Below, piece after piece: positions 35,101 through 41,653 of a stretch of 64,000 nucleotides of DNA. A program made the translations under genes and the position numbers. The number at the start of each line of letters is the position of its first letter. The first letter of the stretch is position 1. This DNA comes from Desulfuromonadaceae bacterium (GTDB taxonomy: Bacteria; Desulfobacterota; Desulfuromonadia; Geobacterales; Pseudopelobacteraceae), in assembly GCA_028683855.1 (NCBI GenBank), contig JAQUHA010000003.1, forward strand, positions 62,001-126,000, written 5' to 3'. The notes beneath the pieces are model-generated. The model made no database searches and was not told the origin of the DNA. It saw only the letters and a list, made by a program, of their open reading frames with translations.

Positions 35101-37360
35101 CGGTGATATTTACGCTAAAAGTGGAAACGGGGCTTTAGAGGCTGAAACGCTCCTTGAGCGTGGACGTTGTCAGCGACTGCTTGGCAATTTCCCTGCCGCA
35201 GATAAATTATACATTAATGCACTTGCAATAACAGGTTCAGAGAGCCTGCGGACTAAAACCAGAATTGTGCTGGAGCAGGCAAACAATGCCTGGTTTCAAG
35301 GGCGCTATCAGGAAGCATTTGATCTGCGTGAGCAGGTTGAAAAAACAGCAGTTGCAGAAAAGTGGCCGCTAGAACAGGTCATGGCAAAAAACACGGGCGG
35401 TCTTATATGGTGGACGCTTGGCGACAATAAGAGGGCGCAGCTTGAGTTGAAAGAGGCTCTTGAAAGAGCCGAAAAACTCGCAGTCAGGCGAGATGAGGTA
35501 GCAACAACTCTCAACAATATTGGACTCGTTCAGCGTGAATCGGGTGAATATTCAAAAGCTATTGAAACTCTTGAACAGGCTCTTTTGATTGATAGAAAAC
35601 TGGGATCGCGATGGGCTATGGCTTATGATCTTCGTAACCTGGGGCAGACCCGCCTTAAGATGGGCGATGCAGCGACGGCACTGCGGCAGTTTGGAGAAGC
35701 TGTTGTTATGGCTGCGGAAATTGGTGATAAGGTTAATCTGGCAAAAATTTATCTTGCTCGTGGTGATGCCGAAGCTGAACTGAAACTGCCGGCTGCCGCT
35801 GAAAGCTACCAAAAAGCGCTCGAAATAGCAGACGTATTACTGCTGCGCGAAGTCCGTTGGCGTGCGCTGTTCGGTCTGGCACGTTTGCAAAAGGGGGGTG
35901 GAGAACACCTTAAAGCGGTAGCTTCATATCAGCAGGCGTTAGAAACTATTGAAGGGCTACGCGCTGAAATAAAGCTTGATCAGTTGAAAGATGGTTTTCT
36001 GGCGGATAAAATGGACGTTTATTCCGGTCTGGTAAGTCTGTTGGTTGATCTGGGTCGGAGTGATGAAGCTTTTGCCGTTGCAGAACGTTCCCGTTCCCGT
36101 AATCTTATAGATATTCTTGGTCGTCAGCGCCTATCCCTGAAAGGTTCAGTAGATCAGGAGCTTTATGACCGTCAGATCCGCCTGAAAGAGCAGCTGCTTG
36201 AACAGGAAAATCTGTCGGTGCAGGCTGCAACAGCTGCAGAGCGGGCGCGTTATACTGCGGCACTCGAAAAACTCCGCGGTGATTATCAGGATCTCCTTAT
36301 TGATATTGAGAGGAAACGTCCTGAACTCCTCGCTCTTGTCAAGGTAAACCCAACCTCGCTTGAGGATGTCAGCAGACTTCTCGAGCCGGGGGTGGTCCTG
36401 CTCTCCTATTACCAACTGCCGGAGCGTCTTCTATGCTGGAAGATTGAGCGTACCGGCAGCACTCTGACAATACAGGATATTCCTGCAAAAGATCTTTCAG
36501 TAAAGATATCTTCATACCGAAGAATGCTCCAAAATCTTGAGCCGCTTGAAAAACAGTCTTCTGAGCTGTACCAGCTTCTGTTAGCCAGACCGCTTGTCGG
36601 CACTTCTTCTCTAAACGCAGTCGGAATAGTTCCGCACGGTTCTCTTCATTATCTCGCCTTTGCAACGCTTAGTGACGGACGTGATTATCTTATAGACCGG
36701 CAGAAGCTCTTTTATCTGCCTGCGGCATCAGTACTCAAATACACTCTTGCACGTCGCAGCAATGAGAAAAAACTGCACATTCTGGCTATTGGGAATCCGG
36801 ATCTGGGCAATGCATCTCTTGACCTTCCATTTGCCGAACGTGAGGCAGGGACGCTTCGATGGAATTATCCTGATGTAACAACCCTGACTCGCGAACGAGC
36901 CACCGAGAGCTGGCTACGTCTTCATATAAGCGAATTCGGGGTAATTCACATTGCATCGCATGGTGAATTCGATCCGGTTAATCCGCTCTTTTCGGCTATA
37001 CGTCTGGCAAAAGATAACGGAGCAGACGGCAAACTACAGGCTGAAGAAATCTTTGGTCTGGATATACGCGCTGATCTTGTGGTTCTGAGCGCCTGCCAGA
37101 CAGGTTTGGGAGAAATTAAGAGCGGTGATGATGTTGTAGGGATGAACAGGGCATTTATATTTGCCGGGACTCACTCACTGATGTCCAGTCTATGGCGGGT
37201 CAGCGATGTTTCAACTGCAATTATGATGAAACAGTTCTACCGGAATTACATGACATACGGTAAAGCTGAGAGTCTTACCCGTGCGATGCAGCACGTTAAA
37301 AACCGGTATCCGCACCCCGGATACTGGGGGGCGTTTGTGTTGACTGGAGATTATCTGTAG
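29108..37360 (+). CDS. Giant exported propeller-TPR-CHAT peptidase protein (2750 aa)
   Basis: The ATG at 29108 overlaps the previous stop (ATGA) and opens with a signal peptide (about 1-26, ending SATALPLEDD). Residues ~50-340 look like a TolB/WD40-type propeller (LNADGTQLLYVDAQ, then DIWLINI; NPDGNIWLWNESENSVTRL). From ~370 to ~2330 there is a long series of TPR-like helical repeats (AIETLEQALLIDRKLGSRWA). The last ~350 residues form a CHAT domain with H2618 in HIASHGEF and C2663 in LSACQTGLGE. CHAT proteins are caspase/separase-like Cys peptidases, for example the CRISPR-activated TPR-CHAT; most are cytoplasmic. A secreted one this size beside YdbH/YdbL-like genes is unusual. The substrate is unknown. 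Confidence 0.88.
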   Translation: MKPIVKTILAFILILSASSATALPLEDDLLAPAAPRLTLRSRPETSPQPVIFTSRQVLYVTRSADGKRMVTVERGDKGDELWLYSFNISPELPRLLHTSPVRLAAPSLNADGTQLLYVDAQDDVKGDIWLINIAKQDLQPKRLTGSEAADDAPVFAVDGYSIVYHRQIPGSEQRELVRVNLKDNNSEKLPIAIDAAFPSPSEDGKRWLFVSRKSNPDGNIWLWNESENSVTRLTGGSARDIYPAWESNNTILFTRQSVASGEGGRNSGQIFRVDLKRGGDDSFPFSTPITSASLMAIAPLPAGERFYFVAGMAGGGQVMSLPAAGEIPDRATVAEQWLLATKIMDRQPQTPAYARLAASRVLAKEDKPTIDGALAGLALARLMENSGETYQAENQYASVESRYSQFKREAALAGIARIKVRTADRCKELVLQQKRLDILNEAENAMKVAAENGGTDAAARYLIDTAQLLAEFGGRASDQLKAVGLLEEVAYLKDTTRSFMAEAAFHRAELLSRLEKGDGALKSFVDVAKEYSDQEEWAEAAITAVLDQVSPRDRGDRAALSAVAEKYRQTLPRLAMGAWNRQGDIAYRENEWAKAKDAYRNVLENFTVIPTPTAAARFALAEVLYREERYAEAKALYETEMNQQAEDTQLYQLARSAYIRRTLAAGENLYRLGEITAARSIFLDLIRYDGRSIEAHRGYIKSVAAMGQASELLMLYRKMLTAYPDDPILLYSTGLTLTYLPGKDNLGEADRLIAMAADRIPASEYPPQTRGYLAEVSETVYEERGGLERALSLYRRAWLLNRPLENPENRANLDLNIGNAAYLLGSKATAWKFYSERLDSKIPFDNPDTELIFQRRYAATAFQMREKEAPVNGYLRALRLAEERLNPSRPLELFGKLSRRTIERLFQGSDLIYSAKTALSEQQSISSELERLGASPPDAPPSEGWNGFDKEMRSLIQRERALLKAAPSWNKDAVKSSVELNSMVASVEKELNTVPELVETAAEVNDRLALAYLEADRYALAREHFDAAFKINKGLGLNGNLASNRRSASIAAYREAHNASGEEQLRLLRLSRDGFTELLTLIDKYPPKSREPQKRTGGLVGVSKTVALDKGGSTDAAFGFSADQERRLAEIYLARIQSELGDPAAALMLLKNQLKQYPVDNSGISDADLYGVTLLAHRTAHVDYAIGKPAESEAEFKRSTLLSIQAGNPLSAMINLVNWGQLLTENKKESGPDDFTAIEARVSRLVSGMLTTLPRLPYARYLVDTGAIYVRLAEKEDNDVTRQALLYKALNFWDRVSFIAVAGGDGRLPQQLSRHRAAAQLNRSSVLAALALDDAADLARRASLEEAKKGFAYSLQWRALAALGEFGQALQLLESLPFTEYDLKRGELIRRFAPELEKTAAENPENAFALLEKLSEIERVQILGRAALSLSDPAIKGRLHSAAPHFDEIDRLQTGISKAAGSDKEYLQLRVQQERSILDDIFGAKLEHLPVFYNEIGEDGVRLAVASVELSRLSESAPYETLNSYWQKLNDLKKRFNKSCTADKGGRLCRIISPQPVELIDVLETVSGKTILRFTPLDSSRWLLFTIGGKIGITAEVLDKKTLARKLNELPEVIAAYEDPSEFISSPVATWGLSATNLIKSYLQRKPFRRQVLDPSDWWQVAEPFSKLDGKFIDRMSDAHTLVLPADAGLLYEVPSLPGGAGYTIPLWEDAKRERHSFLDLAAADNISLIVAPHTPSDKIYSLGHLTALIGVPSLLIADNPTGDSKFFTETYINQSVSEARKKLASGWLLIGDWGADAVEAAKLGKSRFTQYGKAGVQAHNAGLFSKALSMFENALTIVDQNPSLSKQRSTLHRYARESAFAVGFTDRAIIHADALVKLLSKEKPYTADHADSYLRLGLLQGNAERFAEATLSLKEGVGIFADLGMAKEQAAALSDFGVVMENSINFAAARTYFEESADLRRDLKDEISVAEQYRNLGRIYDLRLNQYAVAEQYYSKAGDIYAKSGNGALEAETLLERGRCQRLLGNFPAADKLYINALAITGSESLRTKTRIVLEQANNAWFQGRYQEAFDLREQVEKTAVAEKWPLEQVMAKNTGGLIWWTLGDNKRAQLELKEALERAEKLAVRRDEVATTLNNIGLVQRESGEYSKAIETLEQALLIDRKLGSRWAMAYDLRNLGQTRLKMGDAATALRQFGEAVVMAAEIGDKVNLAKIYLARGDAEAELKLPAAAESYQKALEIADVLLLREVRWRALFGLARLQKGGGEHLKAVASYQQALETIEGLRAEIKLDQLKDGFLADKMDVYSGLVSLLVDLGRSDEAFAVAERSRSRNLIDILGRQRLSLKGSVDQELYDRQIRLKEQLLEQENLSVQAATAAERARYTAALEKLRGDYQDLLIDIERKRPELLALVKVNPTSLEDVSRLLEPGVVLLSYYQLPERLLCWKIERTGSTLTIQDIPAKDLSVKISSYRRMLQNLEPLEKQSSELYQLLLARPLVGTSSLNAVGIVPHGSLHYLAFATLSDGRDYLIDRQKLFYLPAASVLKYTLARRSNEKKLHILAIGNPDLGNASLDLPFAEREAGTLRWNYPDVTTLTRERATESWLRLHISEFGVIHIASHGEFDPVNPLFSAIRLAKDNGADGKLQAEEIFGLDIRADLVVLSACQTGLGEIKSGDDVVGMNRAFIFAGTHSLMSSLWRVSDVSTAIMMKQFYRNYMTYGKAESLTRAMQHVKNRYPHPGYWGAFVLTGDYL

Positions 37361-37548
37361 GTTTTTTGTTTAATCCTCCAACACGAGCGATATTTACCGG
37401 TTTTGGGCATGATACCCCACATTTTGTTTTTAGAAATCAGGGGCTTTTTCCTGTTTTTTTGTTGCGCTCTTGATGACAATTGGACAATATGGGTTTCTAA
37501 TTCAAACTACCATGGAGTGGTAGAAATACTTTTGAGGAGGAGTTAACC

Positions 37549-38064
37549 ATGAATGAGCAGAATGGAATTATTACATTTAAAGGGAATCCAATGACTCTCT
37601 TGGGGAATGCGTTAAAAGTAGGTGATCAGGCTCCTGATTTTACTGTTGTAGATAATGGTCTGGCTCCTGCCACACTCTCAACATTTGAATCTAAGGTGAA
37701 AATTATTAGCGCGGTTCCTTCTCTCGATACACCGGTTTGCGATACAGAAACCAGACGTTTTAATCAGGAAGCTGCAACTTTATCAGATAATATTGCGGTA
37801 CTGACGATAAGTCTTGATCTCCCTTTTGCACAGAAACGCTGGTGCGGCTCCGCTGGTATAGATAAGGTTGTGACTCTTTCAGACTATCGTGATCGTTCCT
37901 TTGGTCTCGCTTACGGCGTTCTTATAAAGGAGTTGCTTCTCTTAAGTCGTGCCGTATTTGTGGTTGACGCTAAAAATATCATCCGTTACATACAGATTGT
38001 TCCGGAAGTAACATCTGAGCCTGATTATTCAGCTGCTATCGCTGCAGCAAAAGCTGCGCTCTAA
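37549..38064 (+). CDS. tpx: Thiol peroxidase Tpx
   Basis: Tpx reduces H2O2 and organic hydroperoxides with electrons from thioredoxin. The 171-aa protein has the peroxidatic C64 in SLDTPVCDTETRRF and the resolving C99 in KRWCGSAG, the atypical 2-Cys arrangement of the family. The start at 37549 is supported by GAGGAGGAG. The internal Met at residue 15 is less likely. It is a single gene with its own 188-bp upstream region. Confidence 0.95.
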   Translation: MNEQNGIITFKGNPMTLLGNALKVGDQAPDFTVVDNGLAPATLSTFESKVKIISAVPSLDTPVCDTETRRFNQEAATLSDNIAVLTISLDLPFAQKRWCGSAGIDKVVTLSDYRDRSFGLAYGVLIKELLLLSRAVFVVDAKNIIRYIQIVPEVTSEPDYSAAIAAAKAAL

Positions 38065-38161
38065 TCTCTTACTCCTTATTTGAATTCTCTCCCGGTTGGC
38101 TTATCTTATTTATTATGCCTGCCAGGAGAATTTCTGTTGATCCGCTCTTGTAGTTATTCGG

Positions 38162-39070
38162 TTATAACTCTTCGGGAGTAAAAGCTACAATTTCATCAAT
38201 GCTGTCTACACCTGCAGTCAACATAACCAGCCTGTCAACACCCAGAGCGATTCCTGCAGATGGGGGCATATCAGCTAAAGTTTTTAAAAATGGTTCTGGT
38301 AGAGGCAGGATTGCCTCTCCATTCTTGTGTCGTATGCGGTTTGCCTCTTCAAAACGAAACCGCTGTTCAACTGGATCAATAAGCTCACTGAATCCGTTCG
38401 CAAGCTCCAGACCACCTACATAGAGTTCAAACCTTTCTGCCAGCTCAATGTTATCAGGTTTAGTTCGGGCAAGCGAAGCAAGTTCTTTGGGATAGTCCAT
38501 CAGAATTACCGGTGTTTTATATTTTGCCAGTGCCGGCTCAATATTGGACGTAAGAATCTCTTCGTAGGCTTCGTTTCTAAGGGTGTCCCATACCTTTGTA
38601 TGGGTAAAACGGGAAAAGGCTTCTTCGACGGTAAATAGCTTCCATGGGGCAAATGGATCGATTTCAATCGTATTATGAATAAACAGGCGTTTATCTGGTA
38701 AGCATCTTGACGCTACAAACTGCAGAAGATCTTTACAATCATCCATCAATGTATAGTAATCAGAATCGGATCTGTACCATTCAAGCATAGTGAATTCAGA
38801 TAAGTGTCGCGACCCTCTTTCATCTGATCTCCAGCAGTGAGATATCTGAAATATTCTATCGTACCCGCGTGAGAGGAGGCGTTTCATACAGATTTCAGGT
38901 GATGTTTGCAACTGGTGGGAGGGGAGGGCGATAACCGGATTTATGTACTCTTCCGGGGCATTGGCAGGAATCAGAAGGGGAGTTTCAACTTCAAGAAACC
39001 CCCTCTCCCAAAAAAAATCCCTAATAGATTTAACTACTTGCGCCCTTAGTTTCAAGGCAGCAATTTTCAT
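38162..39070 (-). CDS. epmA: EF-P--(R)-beta-lysine ligase EpmA (GenX/PoxA)
   Basis: EpmA is a truncated class II lysyl-tRNA synthetase paralogue that activates (R)-beta-lysine and attaches it to a Lys of EF-P. The 302-aa protein consists of the catalytic domain only, with no tRNA anticodon-binding domain. Family motifs are FLEVETPLLIPANAPEEYI, SPEICMKRLLSRGYDRIFQI with SHCWRSDERGSRHLSEFTML (motif 2), and PPSAGIALGVDRLVML (motif 3). It lies 4 bp after efp on the same strand, matching its substrate. With EpmB at 14221 the pathway is largely complete. Confidence 0.93.
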   Translation of the reverse strand: MKIAALKLRAQVVKSIRDFFWERGFLEVETPLLIPANAPEEYINPVIALPSHQLQTSPEICMKRLLSRGYDRIFQISHCWRSDERGSRHLSEFTMLEWYRSDSDYYTLMDDCKDLLQFVASRCLPDKRLFIHNTIEIDPFAPWKLFTVEEAFSRFTHTKVWDTLRNEAYEEILTSNIEPALAKYKTPVILMDYPKELASLARTKPDNIELAERFELYVGGLELANGFSELIDPVEQRFRFEEANRIRHKNGEAILPLPEPFLKTLADMPPSAGIALGVDRLVMLTAGVDSIDEIVAFTPEEL

Positions 39071-39074
39071 TGTT

Positions 39075-39638
39075 TCAACCCTTTACTCGAGTTGAATATT
39101 CACCTGTGCGGGTATCTATGACTATTAATTCACCCTCTTCTATAAACGGTGGAACTCGCAGCACATAACCGGTTTCAACTGTTGCGGGTTTTGAATCATT
39201 CCCGCTCGTATCGCCTTTTGCCCACTGCTCTGTTTCAGTTACACGAAGATTTACAAAATTAGGGAGTGATATTCCGATAGCTTTTTCGCCAAAGATCATT
39301 ACGTCAACTTTAAGATTCTCAAGCAGATAATTTTTCGCATCACCCATTGCAGACTCTTCCATAACAATCTGCTCGTAAGTCTGTTGATCCATGAAAGTAT
39401 AATGTTCACCTTCTTTGTACAGATACTCCATTTGTCGCTCTTCCAAACTTGCCGGCTCAAAAGACTCTCCAGAACGATATGTTCTGTCAAGAAGGGTACC
39501 GTTTATCATGTTACGCATCTTTGTGCGGTACAAAGCCTGACCTTTACCCGGTTTAACAAAGTCAAAAGCAACAACCAGGTACGGGTCACCATCTAAAGTA
39601 ATTTTCAATCCTTTTTTCAGATCAGCTACTGAATACAT
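39075..39638 (-). CDS. efp: Translation elongation factor P
   Basis: EF-P relieves ribosome stalling at polyproline runs. The 187-aa protein is full length with three beta-barrel domains. The modification loop reads FDFVKPGKGQALYRTKM with K32 in the position of the beta-lysylated Lys of E. coli (K34). A C-terminal ELIVIDTRTGEYSTRV is family typical. epmA directly downstream indicates (R)-beta-lysylation rather than rhamnosylation, which uses an Arg at this position. Confidence 0.97.
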   Translation of the reverse strand: MYSVADLKKGLKITLDGDPYLVVAFDFVKPGKGQALYRTKMRNMINGTLLDRTYRSGESFEPASLEERQMEYLYKEGEHYTFMDQQTYEQIVMEESAMGDAKNYLLENLKVDVMIFGEKAIGISLPNFVNLRVTETEQWAKGDTSGNDSKPATVETGYVLRVPPFIEEGELIVIDTRTGEYSTRVKG

Positions 39639-39672
39639 TTAATCCTCGCATATTGTTTATTTTCAAACGACA

Positions 39673-39697
39673 CAAGCCCTCCAGATGGACGGGCTTG
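39673..39697 (-). terminator. Weak hairpin between infA and efp
   Basis: CAAGCCC (39673-39679) pairs with GGGCTTG (39691-39697) around an 11-base loop. On the minus strand it follows the infA stop and precedes efp. There is no strong T run, so it is at best a weak or attenuating terminator. Confidence 0.35.
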
Positions 39698-39723
39698 TTG
39701 GTGAAAACCAAAAAAATAACAGT

Positions 39724-39942
39724 CTATTTTGCGCGATAGGTAATACGACCCCTTGTAAGATCGTAGGGAGACAGCTCAACGGTAACTTTGTCACCTGGAA
39801 GAATTTTGATAAAATACTTACGCATTTTGCCCGAAATATGAGCCAGAACAATATGTTCATTTTCAAGTTTTACCCTGAACATTGCATTCGGCAACGGTTC
39901 TATGACTGTGCCTTCAACTTCAATAGCTTCCTCTTTACTCAT
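39724..39942 (-). CDS. infA: Translation initiation factor IF-1
   Basis: IF-1 binds the A site of the 30S subunit during initiation. The 72-aa protein has the expected size and S1/OB-fold sequence: [20 protein letters not shown], then [19 protein letters not shown] and [11 protein letters not shown]. It has its own upstream region with a promoter candidate. efp follows after 85 bp. Confidence 0.96.
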   Translation of the reverse strand: MSKEEAIEVEGTVIEPLPNAMFRVKLENEHIVLAHISGKMRKYFIKILPGDKVTVELSPYDLTRGRITYRAK

Positions 39943-40033
39943 ACTTTGTCAAGCTCCTCAATAAGCGTTTTTAAAACTGTATCACAATACTTATAGCTCA
40001 TTGAAAATGCAAGCAAATTGTTATAACTTCACT

Positions 40034-40064
40034 ATAAAATCTCCCATAAGATATATTATGTCAA
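40034..40064 (-). promoter_or_regulatory. Candidate promoter for infA
   Basis: On the minus strand TTGACA (40064-40059) is followed after 18-19 bp by an ATTTTA/TTTTAT -10-like element (about 40040-40034). It lies ~100 bp ahead of the infA start, in the 182-bp gap upstream of holA's end. The spacer is slightly long. Motif evidence only. Confidence 0.4.
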
Positions 40065-40124
40065 GTACGATGTTGTCGCAGGAAGCCCCATTACAGATTA
40101 GAGAAAAACATCTTGAAAATCAAA

Positions 40125-41120
40125 TCACCACTGTCCATTGCATATCCCTATCAATAAACCATGAATCAGAACATAAGATATCCCGCCGGTTTTTGAAGAA
40201 ACATCCGATTTGTATAATTCTTCAAAAATCAGTTTCAACTCGTCTCTTGAGAAGTTCTGCGCCTGCTTAACAATATCGCCCATAAAAAATGAATTTATCG
40301 ACAACTCTCTACCAATATCTGATTGAGGCATTTTTTTATCAAGCAGTTCTCTTACCCTCCAAAGCTTCCTGAAATGACTGCTTAGAGCTCCAATAATCAT
40401 TGGCGCATCGTCACCATTTAAAAAAAGAGCATCCAGACTTCTGATTGCATTGGAGATATCTCGTAACCCAATATATCTCGCAAGTTCAAATGCCGTGAAA
40501 GCTTTGCTGCTGCTGGCTATCGTACGGACATCGTCAACGGTTATACGCTGTTTAGAACCGACGTAGACTGCCAGTTTCTCAATCTGTGAACTGAGTTCCT
40601 GAAGATTATTGCCAATAAGTACTGCCAACATTTCAGCAGCAGCATTATCTATCGGTTTTCCATGTATAACCGCCTCAGACTGAATGAAACCGGCAAGCTT
40701 GTTGTCATAAAACCGTTTATATTCAACCAGTTCACCATGTTTTTTAAGTTCAATAAAGAACTTTTTACGTTGATCTGTTTTTGTTCCGGTAAGAATAAGG
40801 CAGGTAGTTGTTGATGGGTTTTTTATATACGGCAGCATGGTCTCTAAAGCATCAGCTTTCAGCTGCTCTGCCCGCTTTACCAATACTACACGCCTGTCTG
40901 AAAACATGGGTAGAGTCTGTGCCGCATCAACAATGTCAACGCCTTTAGACTCATTACCGTAAAAAAGATTAAAATTAAAATCTTTAAGAGACTTATCAAG
41001 AGATTTGTCGAGCAAATTATTTACTGATCTCTCAACCAGAAACTGTTCTTCTCCATAAAGAAAGCAAATTGCCGGTATGTTACCCTTCCTGAGAGCAGTA
41101 TCAAATTCCTGTGAAGTCAT
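40125..41120 (-). CDS. holA: DNA polymerase III delta subunit HolA
   Basis: Delta opens the beta clamp within the clamp loader. The 331-aa length is typical. Family features are the N-terminal ICFLYGEEQFLVERSVNNLL, the FSDRRVVLVKRAEQLK strand, GNNLQELSSQIEKLAVYVG and the C-terminal helical collar. Delta lacks an active ATPase, and accordingly there is no Walker A motif. It is 2 bp downstream of lptE, in the conserved leuS-lptE-holA order. Confidence 0.9.
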   Translation of the reverse strand: MTSQEFDTALRKGNIPAICFLYGEEQFLVERSVNNLLDKSLDKSLKDFNFNLFYGNESKGVDIVDAAQTLPMFSDRRVVLVKRAEQLKADALETMLPYIKNPSTTTCLILTGTKTDQRKKFFIELKKHGELVEYKRFYDNKLAGFIQSEAVIHGKPIDNAAAEMLAVLIGNNLQELSSQIEKLAVYVGSKQRITVDDVRTIASSSKAFTAFELARYIGLRDISNAIRSLDALFLNGDDAPMIIGALSSHFRKLWRVRELLDKKMPQSDIGRELSINSFFMGDIVKQAQNFSRDELKLIFEELYKSDVSSKTGGISYVLIHGLLIGICNGQW

Positions 41121-41122
41121 CT

Positions 41123-41650
41123 TTAATAGGACTCTTCTGTTGATGTAATAAACTTATGAGCAATTATTCGTGCGGCTGCGTCAAGTGCCAGATCTTCTGA
41201 ATTATGCTGAAGCGAAAGATTTGTATTTGCGGGGTACTGTTTGGAGCCTTGAAGCTGCCCTCTCCAAAGCGGCAGCTTTTTGCTTTTATCCAAAATTTCC
41301 AACTCAAGATTCAAATCAAGACGAAATTCTTTTACCTGATCCAGAGCGGAATATGAAACAGCAGTGTTTGAAAAAGAAATTATTTTTGCTTTAACAACTA
41401 TATCTGCTGATTCTTCATTTTCTGAAGTGGTTAATCCTCTAAGAGCGTGCAGTTCATCATAAAAGGCTCTTCTCAAAACCGTTTGTGCTGTTGAGTTAAC
41501 AGTCTCATTTTTAAAAAATGGTATCCAAATTGATCTGGAACTGCCAATACCATTAGCCGATTGTGAATTGGTAAAGTGATAACCGCAACCTACTATTGAG
41601 CTCAAAATAATAAAAAGCAGGAGTCGAGGTATCCATAATGAAATTAACAT
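41123..41650 (-). CDS. lptE: LPS-assembly lipoprotein LptE
   Basis: LptE plugs the LptD barrel and delivers lipopolysaccharide to the outer leaflet. The 175-aa protein has a lipoprotein signal peptide with lipobox SIVGC, followed by the family-typical GYHF. SIWIPFFKNETVNSTAQTVL and VVKAKIISFSNTAVSYS match the alternating strand and helix pattern. It lies between leuS and holA, the standard LptE position. Confidence 0.88.
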   Translation of the reverse strand: MLISLWIPRLLLFIILSSIVGCGYHFTNSQSANGIGSSRSIWIPFFKNETVNSTAQTVLRRAFYDELHALRGLTTSENEESADIVVKAKIISFSNTAVSYSALDQVKEFRLDLNLELEILDKSKKLPLWRGQLQGSKQYPANTNLSLQHNSEDLALDAAARIIAHKFITSTEESY

Positions 41651-41653
41651 CCC

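Noticed and set aside
38082-38133. Possible terminator hairpin after tpx
   Set aside because: AATTCTC and GGAGAATT-type arms pair only with a bulge and a long loop and there is no T run, so I could not support a terminator.
40001-40270. 89-codon plus-strand frame between infA and holA
   Set aside because: It overlaps the holA C-terminus antisense, lacks a ribosome-binding site and shows no recognisable domain.
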